From: Myxococcales bacterium
Lineage (GTDB): Bacteria; Myxococcota; Myxococcia; Myxococcales; Myxococcaceae
Reading direction: 5' to 3'
Assembly (NCBI GenBank): GCA_003153055.1
Contig: PMBV01000003.1
Coordinates: 1 to 7,207, forward strand
DNA length: 7,207 bases
Of this stretch, positions 1 to 5,831 are shown piece after piece; the first letter of the stretch is position 1; each line of letters starts with the position of its first letter. Position numbers and translations under genes: made by a program. The notes below the pieces were generated by a model. It saw nothing but the letters and a program-made list of their open reading frames with translations. It was not told the DNA's origin and did no database searches.

Positions 1-417
1 AAGGACGAGAAGGCCCGCTGCATCCACACTTGGGGCGACGAGGGCATCTACAACCACAAGCTTGCCTACCAGCCCGGCGTCACCGTCGTCGAAAACTCCC
101 TGGGCCACAAGACGACGTACCACCACCAGGGCGGGCTGGTGTGGAAGACGGTCGACCCTCTTGGCGCGATGACGGAAACGGAGCGCAACGAGTGGAATGA
201 AGTCATCAAGGAGACGGACGCCCTTGGCCGGGCGGTCGAGTCGGTGCGCGATGAGCGGGGCAACCTCGTCGTGGAGAAGTCTCCCGACGGCAGCAGCGTG
301 CGCCTCGCCTATGACAGTGGCGATCGGCCTCTCTCCCACCAGGGCCCAGTGTCGCCACCGGGGAGACTGGGCCCCAGTTTCACCGGAATCACCGGGGACC
401 AGGGACCCGGCCGGTGA
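1..417 (+). pseudogene. RHS/YD-repeat protein, 3' part, truncated by the IS21 element
   Basis: Frame 1 is open from the left edge, so the start lies outside the window. About 116 native residues are visible. They show the RHS/YD-repeat style of alternating short beta strands: a VDPLGAMTETE segment, a TDALGRAVESVRDERGN segment and an AYDSGDRPL segment, spaced about 20 residues apart. RHS proteins are large secreted or surface proteins that build a hollow beta shell around a variable C-terminal toxin. Here neither the conserved core motif that precedes the toxin nor any toxin domain is present. The frame crosses the transposon boundary at about 349 and adds 22 residues encoded by the IS21 end before TGA at 415-417. 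The native gene is therefore truncated. That it was a polymorphic toxin is inference from the family; the family assignment rests on the repeat pattern alone. Confidence 0.8.
350..407. repeat. IS21 left terminal inverted repeat
   Basis: This 58-bp segment starts TGTCGCCACCGG and matches the reverse complement of 4157-4215. Without gaps, 37 of the first 50 positions are identical. The best-conserved blocks are the outer ten bases (TGTCG-CACC, 9 of 10) and the internal CACCG-AATCACCGGG block near 381-396. IstA is expected to bind repeated sites in such ends. Confidence 0.82.
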
Positions 418-419
418 TT
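387..419. repeat. Inverted repeat in the IS21 left end
   Basis: AATCACCGG at 387-395 is the exact reverse complement of CCGGTGATT at 411-419, with a 15-nt spacer. The left arm belongs to the conserved transposase-site block of the terminal repeat. The right arm continues as CCGGTGATTTCG, whose reverse complement CGAAATCACCGG also occurs in the right terminal repeat. It may be a pair of opposed IstA sites, or a stem-loop in RNA reading in from the RHS gene; the role is inference. Confidence 0.6.
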
Positions 420-582
420 TCGAGGCAGTTCTTCGCCCGAGCCGACAGCGCAAGTCGCGCGCAGGGCCGATCCGCTCGTGGTTGACGGCGGGGGCGGGCT
501 GACTCTCCCCGGCGGAGGTTGTTTGAGTGCAGTGGTGGCCGGCGGTGGGTTCTCCTTGGTTTGTGGTGTTCGACCTCGCGGA

Positions 583-984
583 CTACAGGAGCGGGAGTTG
601 CCTCGGGTCGCGGTGGACGCGTTGAAGGCGGCGCAGGTAGCCGCACAGCGCCGAGGTGATGGGCAGCCGGGCGATCATGGCGGCAACACGAGAGGAGGAC
701 CGCAGGTGAGAGGCGACGCGGATGGCGTCGATGAGCGACCAAGGGGCGACCCAAACGGGGTGGCCACGGACGAGCGCGAATCGAGGAAGACGGTCGGTGC
801 TGAGCAGACTGTCCGGGAGGATGAGTTCGCAATCGAGGCCATGCACGGCGCCCACGCGCTCGACCAGAGTCCAGCGCTCATCGTCATCCGTTGCACAGAG
901 GCTGCCGGGTTCGGCCCGGCCCCAGTCGTCCACCACGACGGCGATGAGCCTGCCCCTGGTGGGCCAGATGCCACAGGCCGTCAT
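583..984 (-). CDS. IS21-associated hypothetical protein downstream of istB
   Basis: A 133-residue protein that I cannot assign to a named family. Its ATG at 984 shares one base with the istB stop (TGATG), so it is probably translated by reinitiation after istB. Residues 4-22 (CGIWPTRGRLIAVVVDDWG) read like the first beta hairpin of an RNase H-like fold, but the usual catalytic Asp after the GI is replaced by Trp. Further on are ELILPDSL near 53-60 and FALVRGHPVWVAPWSLIDAIR near 69-89, then a basic Arg-rich stretch and a short QLPLL tail. No signal peptide or membrane segment is evident. It lies inside the terminal repeats, so it moves with the element. A role as a transposition accessory factor, or as a passenger, is inference. 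That it is a real gene is supported by the exact stop-start junction and by its position directly after istB within the element. Confidence 0.7.
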   Translation of the reverse strand: MTACGIWPTRGRLIAVVVDDWGRAEPGSLCATDDDERWTLVERVGAVHGLDCELILPDSLLSTDRLPRFALVRGHPVWVAPWSLIDAIRVASHLRSSSRVAAMIARLPITSALCGYLRRLQRVHRDPRQLPLL

Positions 985-1733
985 CAGGACACCCCGGGGT
1001 GGAAGCCTTTGCCGTCGAGGACGAAGTGCTCGCAGCGCTCGGTCAGCCGCTTGGCGATGACCTCAGCGTTGAGGGCATCAGGGAAGACTTTGGGCCAGTC
1101 CTTGAAGGCGCGATTCGTCGTAATAGCAGTCGAGCGCCTGTACTCGTAGCGCTCGGAGATGACTTGGAAGGCGAGCTTGGCCTGTGTCTGGTCCATGGCA
1201 AGGACGGCGAAGTCGTCGATGACCAACAGGTCGGCCTTGACGTACCTTCGCATCGCGCGCTCGAGGGCCCCGTGGATCTCTGCGCCGGCGAGCTCGTTGA
1301 GCATCTTGGCGACGCTGGTGAAGACGACCCTGCGCGTGGCTTGGCACCCTCGGTAGGCGAGCGCGCGAGCGAGGAAGGTCTTCCCCGTGCTGGGGTGGCC
1401 AATGAAGAGCGGGTTGACGCCCCTTCCGATGAAGGAGAGGTCATGCAGGGCGAGGTAGCGGGCCTTGAGCTTTTTTCGGCAGGCGTCGAAGTCGAAGTCG
1501 AAGGCGTCGACGGTGTTGACCTCGGGGAAGTGCGCCTCACGGAGGCGCCGTTTGATGGCGCCATCGACGCGGCTCTTCTTCTCCTCGTCACACAGACGGT
1601 GGACGACTTCCATCGGAGTGAGGTTCTTCTTGGCCGCTTCAGCAAGGACCTCCGCGACCAGCTTGGCCATGCCCGGCAACTTCAGCCAGCGAAGCTTCTC
1701 GAGAAGGAGGACGAGTTCGTCGTCGTTGTTCAT
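984..1733 (-). CDS. istB: IS21-family helper ATPase IstB
   Basis: A 249-residue AAA+ ATPase related to the DnaC/DnaA group, the usual length for IstB. In the IS21 family IstB forms ATP-dependent oligomers on target DNA and activates the IstA transposase for strand transfer. The N-terminal helical region (about 1-95) is followed by Walker A GHPSTGKT at 112-119 and Walker B DLLVIDD at 168-174. The sensor-like STAITTNRAF follows at 201-210, and the C-terminal RLTERCEHFVLDGKGFH region carries the usual conserved Arg. The third position of the P-loop core is Ser where Gly is usual, still fitting GxxxxGKT. The ATG at 1733 overlaps the istA stop in an ATGA (4 nt), a classical coupling junction. All core motifs look intact, so the protein is probably functional. 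Confidence 0.95.
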   Translation of the reverse strand: MNNDDELVLLLEKLRWLKLPGMAKLVAEVLAEAAKKNLTPMEVVHRLCDEEKKSRVDGAIKRRLREAHFPEVNTVDAFDFDFDACRKKLKARYLALHDLSFIGRGVNPLFIGHPSTGKTFLARALAYRGCQATRRVVFTSVAKMLNELAGAEIHGALERAMRRYVKADLLVIDDFAVLAMDQTQAKLAFQVISERYEYRRSTAITTNRAFKDWPKVFPDALNAEVIAKRLTERCEHFVLDGKGFHPGVS

Positions 1734-3310
1734 GATGGCTTCTCCGGGGGACGTGGCTTGCCGGTGTCGTCGGCAGGTGCCTGGGTCGAGTCTGCCGGCG
1801 GCTCACCTGGGTCGAGTGTCTTTCTCGGTCGCTCGTTGTCGTAGGCGGCGAGGTCGGGCTCGTCGAGGCGGATGCTGTCCAGAGTCGCGTCCCCCAGCTT
1901 CAGCGCCGAGGGCCCCGTCGGAAGGTGCCACTTGTAGCGGAGTACGTACTCGACGTACTCGGCGCCGACGTGACCGGTGGCCATGACGTGCGCCAGAGCA
2001 GCGCGCGTGGGCGGGTCACCCCAGAGCTCGCTCAGCAGCACCAGGTGCTCGATCTCCTTGCGCAGTGAGCGACCGTTGGCCGCGAGAATCTTGAAGTACT
2101 CGGCCGCGACGGTGCCCAGCCCCTGGAGCTCCATCGGCAGCAGCCCGACCGCCGCACGCGGCTTCGTTTCGAGGAGTCCTTGCTCGTGCGATGGGTCGGT
2201 CACCGTCTGTCCGACGTCCCAGCTTCGGTTGTGGACGGCAACACGCTTGGGTCCGAGGAAGACTCCCACCTGCGACTCATCCCCGCGCACCAGCACCGTC
2301 TGCCCCACGAGGCGCCAGGGCACGCTGTAGTCGTTTCGATCGAAGTCGACCCGAAACGTCTTCGACACACCGGTACTGAGGATGTCGTCGGTGTCGAAGG
2401 GCTGCGTCAGGAGAGGCTGGAGCTTCTCCTGCTCTTCGTTCTTGAAGACGAGCGAGGGCACCTTCCCCGTGGTTTCGTGCACGCGGTTGTTCGCGATGTC
2501 GTCACGCCACCTCTCTGCTTGGGCATTCAAGTCAAAGAGGTCCTTGGGGTGACGGCCCGGCCAGAAGCGCGTCCGCACGAAGCCGATGGGCCGTTCGGCG
2601 TACGGCTTTTCGGTGGGCCGATACGGGGTGCAGGCATGTACTCCGAGACCCCGGACGTGCGCGTACTGCAGGAAGCGAGCGTTGAAGACGACGTGCTGGG
2701 CGGTGCGCTCCTTGACCACCGTGCCCATATTGTCGAAGACGTCGAGCTCGGTCCGCCCTCCGAAGAAGCGAAGGGCTTTGTCCATGCAGCGCAGGAAGCT
2801 GCCCATCGCCTGACTCAAGACGAAAAGCACGAAGAGGTACCGCGAGTAGGCCATCGCCGCGACGAAGGCGCTCACCCGTCGAGCGCAGCCCGCAATGGCG
2901 TAGCCGAAGTCCGCCCAGTCCACCTGGAGAATCCGGCCCGGCCCATAGCTGCGTGTGAAGAAGGCCTCCTGCTTCGGTCTGGGCCGAAGTTGCCGCAGTC
3001 GGTCTCGAACAACGGTGATGCCTCCCTCGTAGCCCTTGGCCCGCAATCGGTCCAGCACTGCTGGTGCCCGAATGTCTGCGCAGTCATCCAGCGCTTCGCG
3101 GATCGTCCCGGCGTACGGCGCGAGTATCGACTCGCGGGGTGCGGTCGCCTTGGCTCTTCGGATGCCCTTCGCCAGCGCAAGTAGCTTTCGCACCTTCTTG
3201 CGGCTCAGCTTCGTCTCCCGTGCGATGGCGCGGATGCTCTTCCCCTCCGTCTGGCGCAGCCTCAGCACCTCGCCCAGCTCCGCGGACCTCTCCTCAGGCG
3301 TCATCGCCAT
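1730..3310 (-). CDS. istA: IS21-family DDE transposase IstA
   Basis: A 526-residue transposase that cuts and joins the element ends with an RNase H-fold DDE domain. An N-terminal helix-turn-helix at about 24-44 (KSIRAIARETKLSRKKVRKL) should bind the terminal repeats. The catalytic domain shows D131 in QVDWADFG, D193 in VFDNMGTVV and E239 in EKPYAERPIGFVR. This matches the family spacing, although the last block usually reads closer to TKGKVER. A C-terminal beta-rich domain (about 325-440) contains DRNDYSVPWRLVGQTVLVRG. The start at 3310 is chosen because AGGAG at 3316-3320 stands five bases upstream. An in-frame ATG at 3304 overlaps the upstream stop as ATGA and is an alternative. The gene overlaps its upstream neighbour by 10 nt and istB by 4 nt. 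No frameshift or internal stop is seen. Confidence 0.95.
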   Translation of the reverse strand: MAMTPEERSAELGEVLRLRQTEGKSIRAIARETKLSRKKVRKLLALAKGIRRAKATAPRESILAPYAGTIREALDDCADIRAPAVLDRLRAKGYEGGITVVRDRLRQLRPRPKQEAFFTRSYGPGRILQVDWADFGYAIAGCARRVSAFVAAMAYSRYLFVLFVLSQAMGSFLRCMDKALRFFGGRTELDVFDNMGTVVKERTAQHVVFNARFLQYAHVRGLGVHACTPYRPTEKPYAERPIGFVRTRFWPGRHPKDLFDLNAQAERWRDDIANNRVHETTGKVPSLVFKNEEQEKLQPLLTQPFDTDDILSTGVSKTFRVDFDRNDYSVPWRLVGQTVLVRGDESQVGVFLGPKRVAVHNRSWDVGQTVTDPSHEQGLLETKPRAAVGLLPMELQGLGTVAAEYFKILAANGRSLRKEIEHLVLLSELWGDPPTRAALAHVMATGHVGAEYVEYVLRYKWHLPTGPSALKLGDATLDSIRLDEPDLAAYDNERPRKTLDPGEPPADSTQAPADDTGKPRPPEKPS

Positions 3311-3822
3311 GGTGGCTCCTCGTCGGCTCGCAGGTGAAATCCTCGCATCTCCCCGACCCCCACCACCTCCACGACACGGCCCACCAGGCCGCTGAAGGGA
3401 CACGCCAGCTCCGCCCCCAGCAGCGCCGCGGCGGCACTGAGGAGGCCGGGCCAGGCCACCAACACCCACTCGACTCGGTCTCCTTCTTCCTTCGGCACAT
3501 CCTCGGCCTCCTCGACGGCCCTCTCGCTCGCCGCCGTCGTGGCTGGACTCCGTAGTTCATCCATCTCCGTTGCACGGCGGCGATCCCCCATGCGCACGCT
3601 GAGCTCGCGGACCTTCTTCCTGCGCCTGTCCTCTTCGTCGCTGTGCTGCTCGCGCCCCTCCGGCGAGTCCCGGTAGTTCCTTCGGGCCTTCTTCTCGCGC
3701 TCTTCCTTCGCGCGCGGAGAGCACTCCTGGCAGTAGCGACGCCCCGGCTCGCGGCCATGGCAGTACCAAAATGGTCGATGGCACCGCTTGCAGGAACGGA
3801 AGCAGAGTATCTCGCGTGCCAC
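3301..3822 (-). CDS. Cysteine-rich putative zinc-binding protein upstream of istA
   Basis: A 173-residue protein with no membrane segment. The N-terminus holds six cysteines at about residues 7, 11, 14, 21, 31 and 34, in a CKRC ... FWYCHG ... RRYCQEC arrangement. The two CxxC pairs look like a zinc ribbon or treble-clef knuckle. A strongly basic helical stretch follows (about 37-85), including RRNYRDSPEGREQH and RRRKKVRELSVRMGD. An Ala/Glu-rich linker (about 94-115) leads to a hydrophobic C-terminal part with EWVLVAWPGLLSAAAALLG and CPFSGLVGRVVEVV. I recall similar small proteins with a Zn-finger plus YRxSPEGR pattern beside transposases in high-GC bacteria, but cannot name a family. The GTG at 3822 is the only plausible start before the cysteines and lacks a strong Shine-Dalgarno, so the start is uncertain. 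The TGA at 3303-3301 overlaps the istA start. A DNA-binding accessory or regulatory role is inference. Confidence 0.72.
   Translation of the reverse strand: MAREILCFRSCKRCHRPFWYCHGREPGRRYCQECSPRAKEEREKKARRNYRDSPEGREQHSDEEDRRRKKVRELSVRMGDRRRATEMDELRSPATTAASERAVEEAEDVPKEEGDRVEWVLVAWPGLLSAAAALLGAELACPFSGLVGRVVEVVGVGEMRGFHLRADEEPPWR
3314..3321 (-). promoter_or_regulatory. Ribosome binding site deciding the istA start
   Basis: On the minus strand GAGGAGCC is followed by ACC and ATG at 3310. The AGGAG core to ATG spacing is five bases. The site lies inside the end of the upstream cysteine-rich gene, so istA can be initiated directly or by coupling at the nearby ATGA. Confidence 0.65.
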
Positions 3823-3941
3823 CCGTGCGAGCGGACGAAGATTCGACAGCGCCGCTCGCCTGGGCGAACATCCGCCCGAGACAAAGCGGAGCCACCCGCT
3901 GGGCGGCTCGGGTTAGGTCCGGGCCGTCCGTCTCATCTGCT

Positions 3942-3958
3942 CCCCGACATTCTCGGGG
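3942..3958. terminator. Short GC hairpin upstream of the IS21 operon
   Basis: CCCCGA (3942-3947) and TCGGGG (3953-3958) form a perfect 6-bp stem with a 5-nt loop. There is no run of T on either side, so it is at best a weak or Rho-assisted terminator. It could shield the operon from incoming transcription, or it may be incidental. Confidence 0.25.
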
Positions 3959-4059
3959 TGGTGCCCAGCTCCTGGAAGTTTCCGGCCCGTCGCTCAGCCA
4001 TGTTCCACCCAGGCCTCAGGGCACAGGGGGCGCCTCCGCTCGCTGCGCTCGCTCCGGCG

Positions 4060-4095
4060 CCGACACCGCGACACCTGTACCGACACCGCGACACC
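4060..4095. repeat. Tandem 16-bp direct repeats in the IS21 right arm
   Basis: CCGACACCGCGACACC occurs twice, at 4060-4075 and 4080-4095, a 20-bp period. Each copy contains CGACAC twice (4061-4066 and 4069-4074; 4081-4086 and 4089-4094). On the minus strand this reads GTGTCG, the hexamer found at both outer boundaries of the element (349-354 and 4211-4216). The array is therefore a candidate cluster of extra transposase or regulator binding sites. Confidence 0.75.
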
Positions 4096-4156
4096 CACTC
4101 CCGACCTTGTTGATCGCGACCCCGCTCGCTACCTCAAGCCCTCGGCTCGAAGGACT

Positions 4157-4215
4157 GGTCCCCTGGGTCCCGGTGATTTCGGTGGAAGTGGGCTCAATCC
4201 TGGCCGGTGACGACA
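4157..4215. repeat. IS21 right terminal inverted repeat
   Basis: Read on the minus strand from 4215 this begins TGTCGTCACCGG and continues through a CCACCGAAATCACCGGG block to GGGGACC, matching the left end at 350-407. It lies upstream of the four-gene operon, so a promoter could lie in or just inside this end, although I see no convincing -35/-10 pair. Confidence 0.82.
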
Positions 4216-4226
4216 CCTCGGAGTGC

Positions 4227-4234
4227 GCTACGAA
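4227..4234. repeat. IS66 target-site duplication, left copy
   Basis: gctacgaa lies directly outside the left inverted repeat of the IS66 element. It matches gctacaac at 6609-6616 in 6 of 8 positions. IS66 elements normally make exact 8-bp duplications, so the two mismatches suggest an old insertion with later mutation. Confidence 0.55.
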
Positions 4235-4260
4235 GTGACCGATCAGCGACGCCGGGATGA
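4235..4260. repeat. IS66 left terminal inverted repeat
   Basis: GTGACCGATCAGCGAC followed by GCCGGGATGA matches the reverse complement of 6583-6608 at 24 of 26 positions; the differences are at 4241 and 4251. It lies downstream of tnpC. Confidence 0.9.
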
Positions 4261-4269
4261 AGGACGAGC

Positions 4270-4288
4270 CCCAGCGTGATGGGCTGGG
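4270..4288 (-). terminator. Possible hairpin terminator after tnpC
   Basis: On the minus strand CCCAGC and GCTGGG form a perfect 6-bp stem around a 7-nt loop, 13 bases past the tnpC stop. The following CGTCCTTCATC is only mildly T-rich, so this is a weak call. Confidence 0.3.
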
Positions 4289-4301
4289 CGCCGTAGGCGT
4301 G

Positions 4302-5818
4302 TCAGCTGAGGGTCTTCTTGAAGGCCGCGGGCGTCATCTCCTCGAGGGCGAGGCCGAAGACGTCGCGGTGAGTGCCGAGGCGCTCGAAGGCCCAGGAGAG
4401 GTAGGCCTGGACGGGGACACCGACGGTACGGCAGGTGGCGATGATGCCCAAGAGGACACAGGCACGGTGCGCACCCTCGGTGCTGCCGGCGAAGAGGACG
4501 TTGAGGCGTAGTTTGGCGACGTTCTGGAACTCGCGCTCGGTAGCCGAGTTGTCGATGGGGACATTGGCGTCGTCGATGAAGCGGAAGAGCGCCTTCTTGT
4601 GCCGCTGGTAGTAGCCGACAGCGACCATCAGGGGCTCGGAGGGGAGGAGCGTCGGAGCGACGGCATCGCACCATCGCTCGAGCTGGTCCGCGAGGGGGCG
4701 GATGAAGCGACGGCGGTGTTCGACGAGGGCGTCACCGGTGAGGCCGAGCTGGTGGGCGCGAGCCTCCTCGACGTACATCGCCGAGATGAAGCCGTGGCCC
4801 TCGGCGGCCAGCACGGGCTGCGTCGCCTGGGCGTCCTCGAATTTTCGACCTCCGTGCGCGTTGCATCCGGCCTCGAGGACGCGGCCGGCGGCGTAGGCGG
4901 CATTGAGGCGGTGCTCCGCGTCGGCGGTGAGGGTGCCGCAGAAGGGCTGCAGCTTCCCGACGAGGTGCTCGCTGGCTTTGTCTGCCTCGTACTGGAAGAC
5001 GGCGCAGGTGAGGTTCCGGTAGAGCTCGATGTATCCGTTGTGCGCGGCAGGCAGCCCGGGGATGAGCACCTTGAGGCCGGTGCCGTCGGTCGCCATCCAC
5101 GCCGAGGCCAGCAGCTGCTGCCAGTGCAGCCCGTCGATGGGGGCCAGCAAGTCCGCGGCGCGCTCGATGAAGGAGACGAGGCTGCCCATCGCCATCGGCA
5201 CGCCGCGCTCCTTCAAGTCGCGGCGTAGTCGGTCGAGCGGAGTCAGCATCGAGAACTTCGAGGCCACCAACCAGGCCAGCCAGTCGCACGTCACCTTCGA
5301 GCGCTCGTACGGCGCGGGCAGCGAGCGCGGTGTCGTGCGCCCTCCGCACGTGCGACATCGGCAGGTGGTGCGCCTGACGACGCGCCGGCGCTGGTGTTCC
5401 TTGACGACGTGCAGCTTCTCCTCGAGTACCTCGTCGGCCGCATCGAGAGCCGTGCTGCCGCAGTGCGCGCACGCGTTGGGCCGTAGTGCGTGCTCCTCGA
5501 CCGGCAGGTGCGCCGGCAGCGGTTTGCGCCCTGTCGGCGAGGGCGAGGCCCCTTCACCTTCGTCTTCGGCGGCAGCTCCGGTGGCTTCGGGCGTGCCTCG
5601 AAGGTGAGCTTGGCGTCGCCATCAACCGAGGGGCGAGGCTCCAGAGCCTTCGGCGCTGGCGGTGGGCGCTGCTTCCGTTGCGCGACCGCCAACAGCTCGG
5701 CCACCCGCTCGTTCAGCTTCGCGACCATCTCAGTCAGCGTCGCGATGCTCGTCACCGCCTGCGCCAGCTGGGCTCGAAGGGTGGCGTTCTCCTGCTGGAG
5801 CGCGGCGGCGTCGAGCAC
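4302..5818 (-). pseudogene. tnpC: IS66-family transposase TnpC, frameshifted
   Basis: The DDE transposase of IS66, about 505 residues once one missing base is allowed for, which is normal length. It starts at GTG 5818, 13 nt after the tnpB stop, behind AGAAAGGGGG. Residues 5-45 form a leucine-zipper-like coiled coil (LQQENATLRAQL, LNERVAELLAV). Near residue 95 the frame must change: the upstream frame loses homology around the Pro/Arg-rich KVKGPRPR, and GRKPLPAHLP continues in the next frame. The zinc-finger domain follows with CAHC (about 120-123) and CRCRTC (about 153-158). In the catalytic domain I read D245 (ATDGTG), D300 (LTADAEH) and E428 (DNSATER), then the C-terminal LFAGSTEGAHRA and AYLSWAFERL blocks. 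The D300 block departs from the common LQTDGY pattern. The downstream frame has a stop at 5622-5624 and the upstream frame runs open to 5291, so the shift lies between. A sequence error or programmed -1 shift is possible. Confidence 0.88.
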
Positions 5819-5831
5819 GCCCCCTTTCTGA

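Larger units (their letters stand above)
3823..4156. other. Gene-free right arm of the IS21 element
   Basis: About 330 bp between the first operon gene and the right terminal repeat contain no convincing gene. They hold a hairpin at 3942-3958, a near-palindrome GGAAGTTTCC at 3974-3983, a duplicated CGCTCGCT segment flanked by GGCGCC sites near 4030-4060, and the 16-bp direct repeats at 4060-4095. A 22-codon minus-strand reading frame at 3933-4001 has an SD-like GGTGGA upstream and could be a leader, but is too short to call a gene. The operon promoter should lie here or in the terminal repeat, yet I see no clear -35/-10. Confidence 0.6.
350..4215 (-). mobile_element. IS21-family insertion sequence with two accessory genes
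   Basis: The element is bounded by imperfect inverted repeats that begin 5'-TGTCG on both sides, fitting the TG...CA ends of the IS21 family. It encodes istA and istB in the family order on the minus strand. At about 3.87 kb it is clearly longer than the usual 2-2.5 kb. The extra length comes from an upstream cysteine-rich gene (3301-3822), a downstream gene (583-984), a gene-free left end (about 408-582) and a gene-free right end (3823-4156). A G at 349 and a C at 4216 also match, so each boundary could be one base further out. The flanks (gggcccag on the left, cctcggag on the right) share no 4-8 bp duplication, unlike a fresh IS21 insertion. I found no clear terminator after the last gene at 583. 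Confidence 0.88.

Noticed and set aside
389..832. Minus-strand frame of 147 codons reaching the IS21 left end
   Set aside because: Pro/Arg/His-rich out-of-frame translation overlapping the 583-984 gene; no coding character.
478..1149. Plus-strand open frame of 223 codons across the left part of the IS21 element
   Set aside because: Glycine- and arginine-rich translation without recognisable features. It opposes the 583-984 gene, which has a precise stop-start junction with istB.
999..1844. Long plus-strand open frame of 281 codons
   Set aside because: It is antisense to istB, whose Walker motifs and length are unambiguous. High GC makes long antisense frames common, and the translation is acidic and repetitive with no domain.
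2180..3184. Plus-strand open frame of 334 codons
   Set aside because: Antisense shadow of istA; the minus-strand frame has the DDE residues and helix-turn-helix.
4032..4060. GGCGCC-flanked CGCTCGCT repeat considered as an origin or attachment site
   Set aside because: Simple GC-rich short direct repeat with no recombinase gene, iterons or AT-rich region nearby.
4060..4095. Direct repeats considered as a CRISPR array
   Set aside because: Only two 16-bp repeats with a 4-bp gap, inside a transposon arm; spacers and repeat length are far too short.
4599..5228. Plus-strand open frame of 209 codons
   Set aside because: Antisense shadow of the tnpC catalytic domain.
5520..5560. Programmed -1 frameshift signal in tnpC
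   Set aside because: No X-XXY-YYZ slippery heptamer or clear downstream pseudoknot is visible, so a one-base deletion or sequence error is preferred, though not proven.
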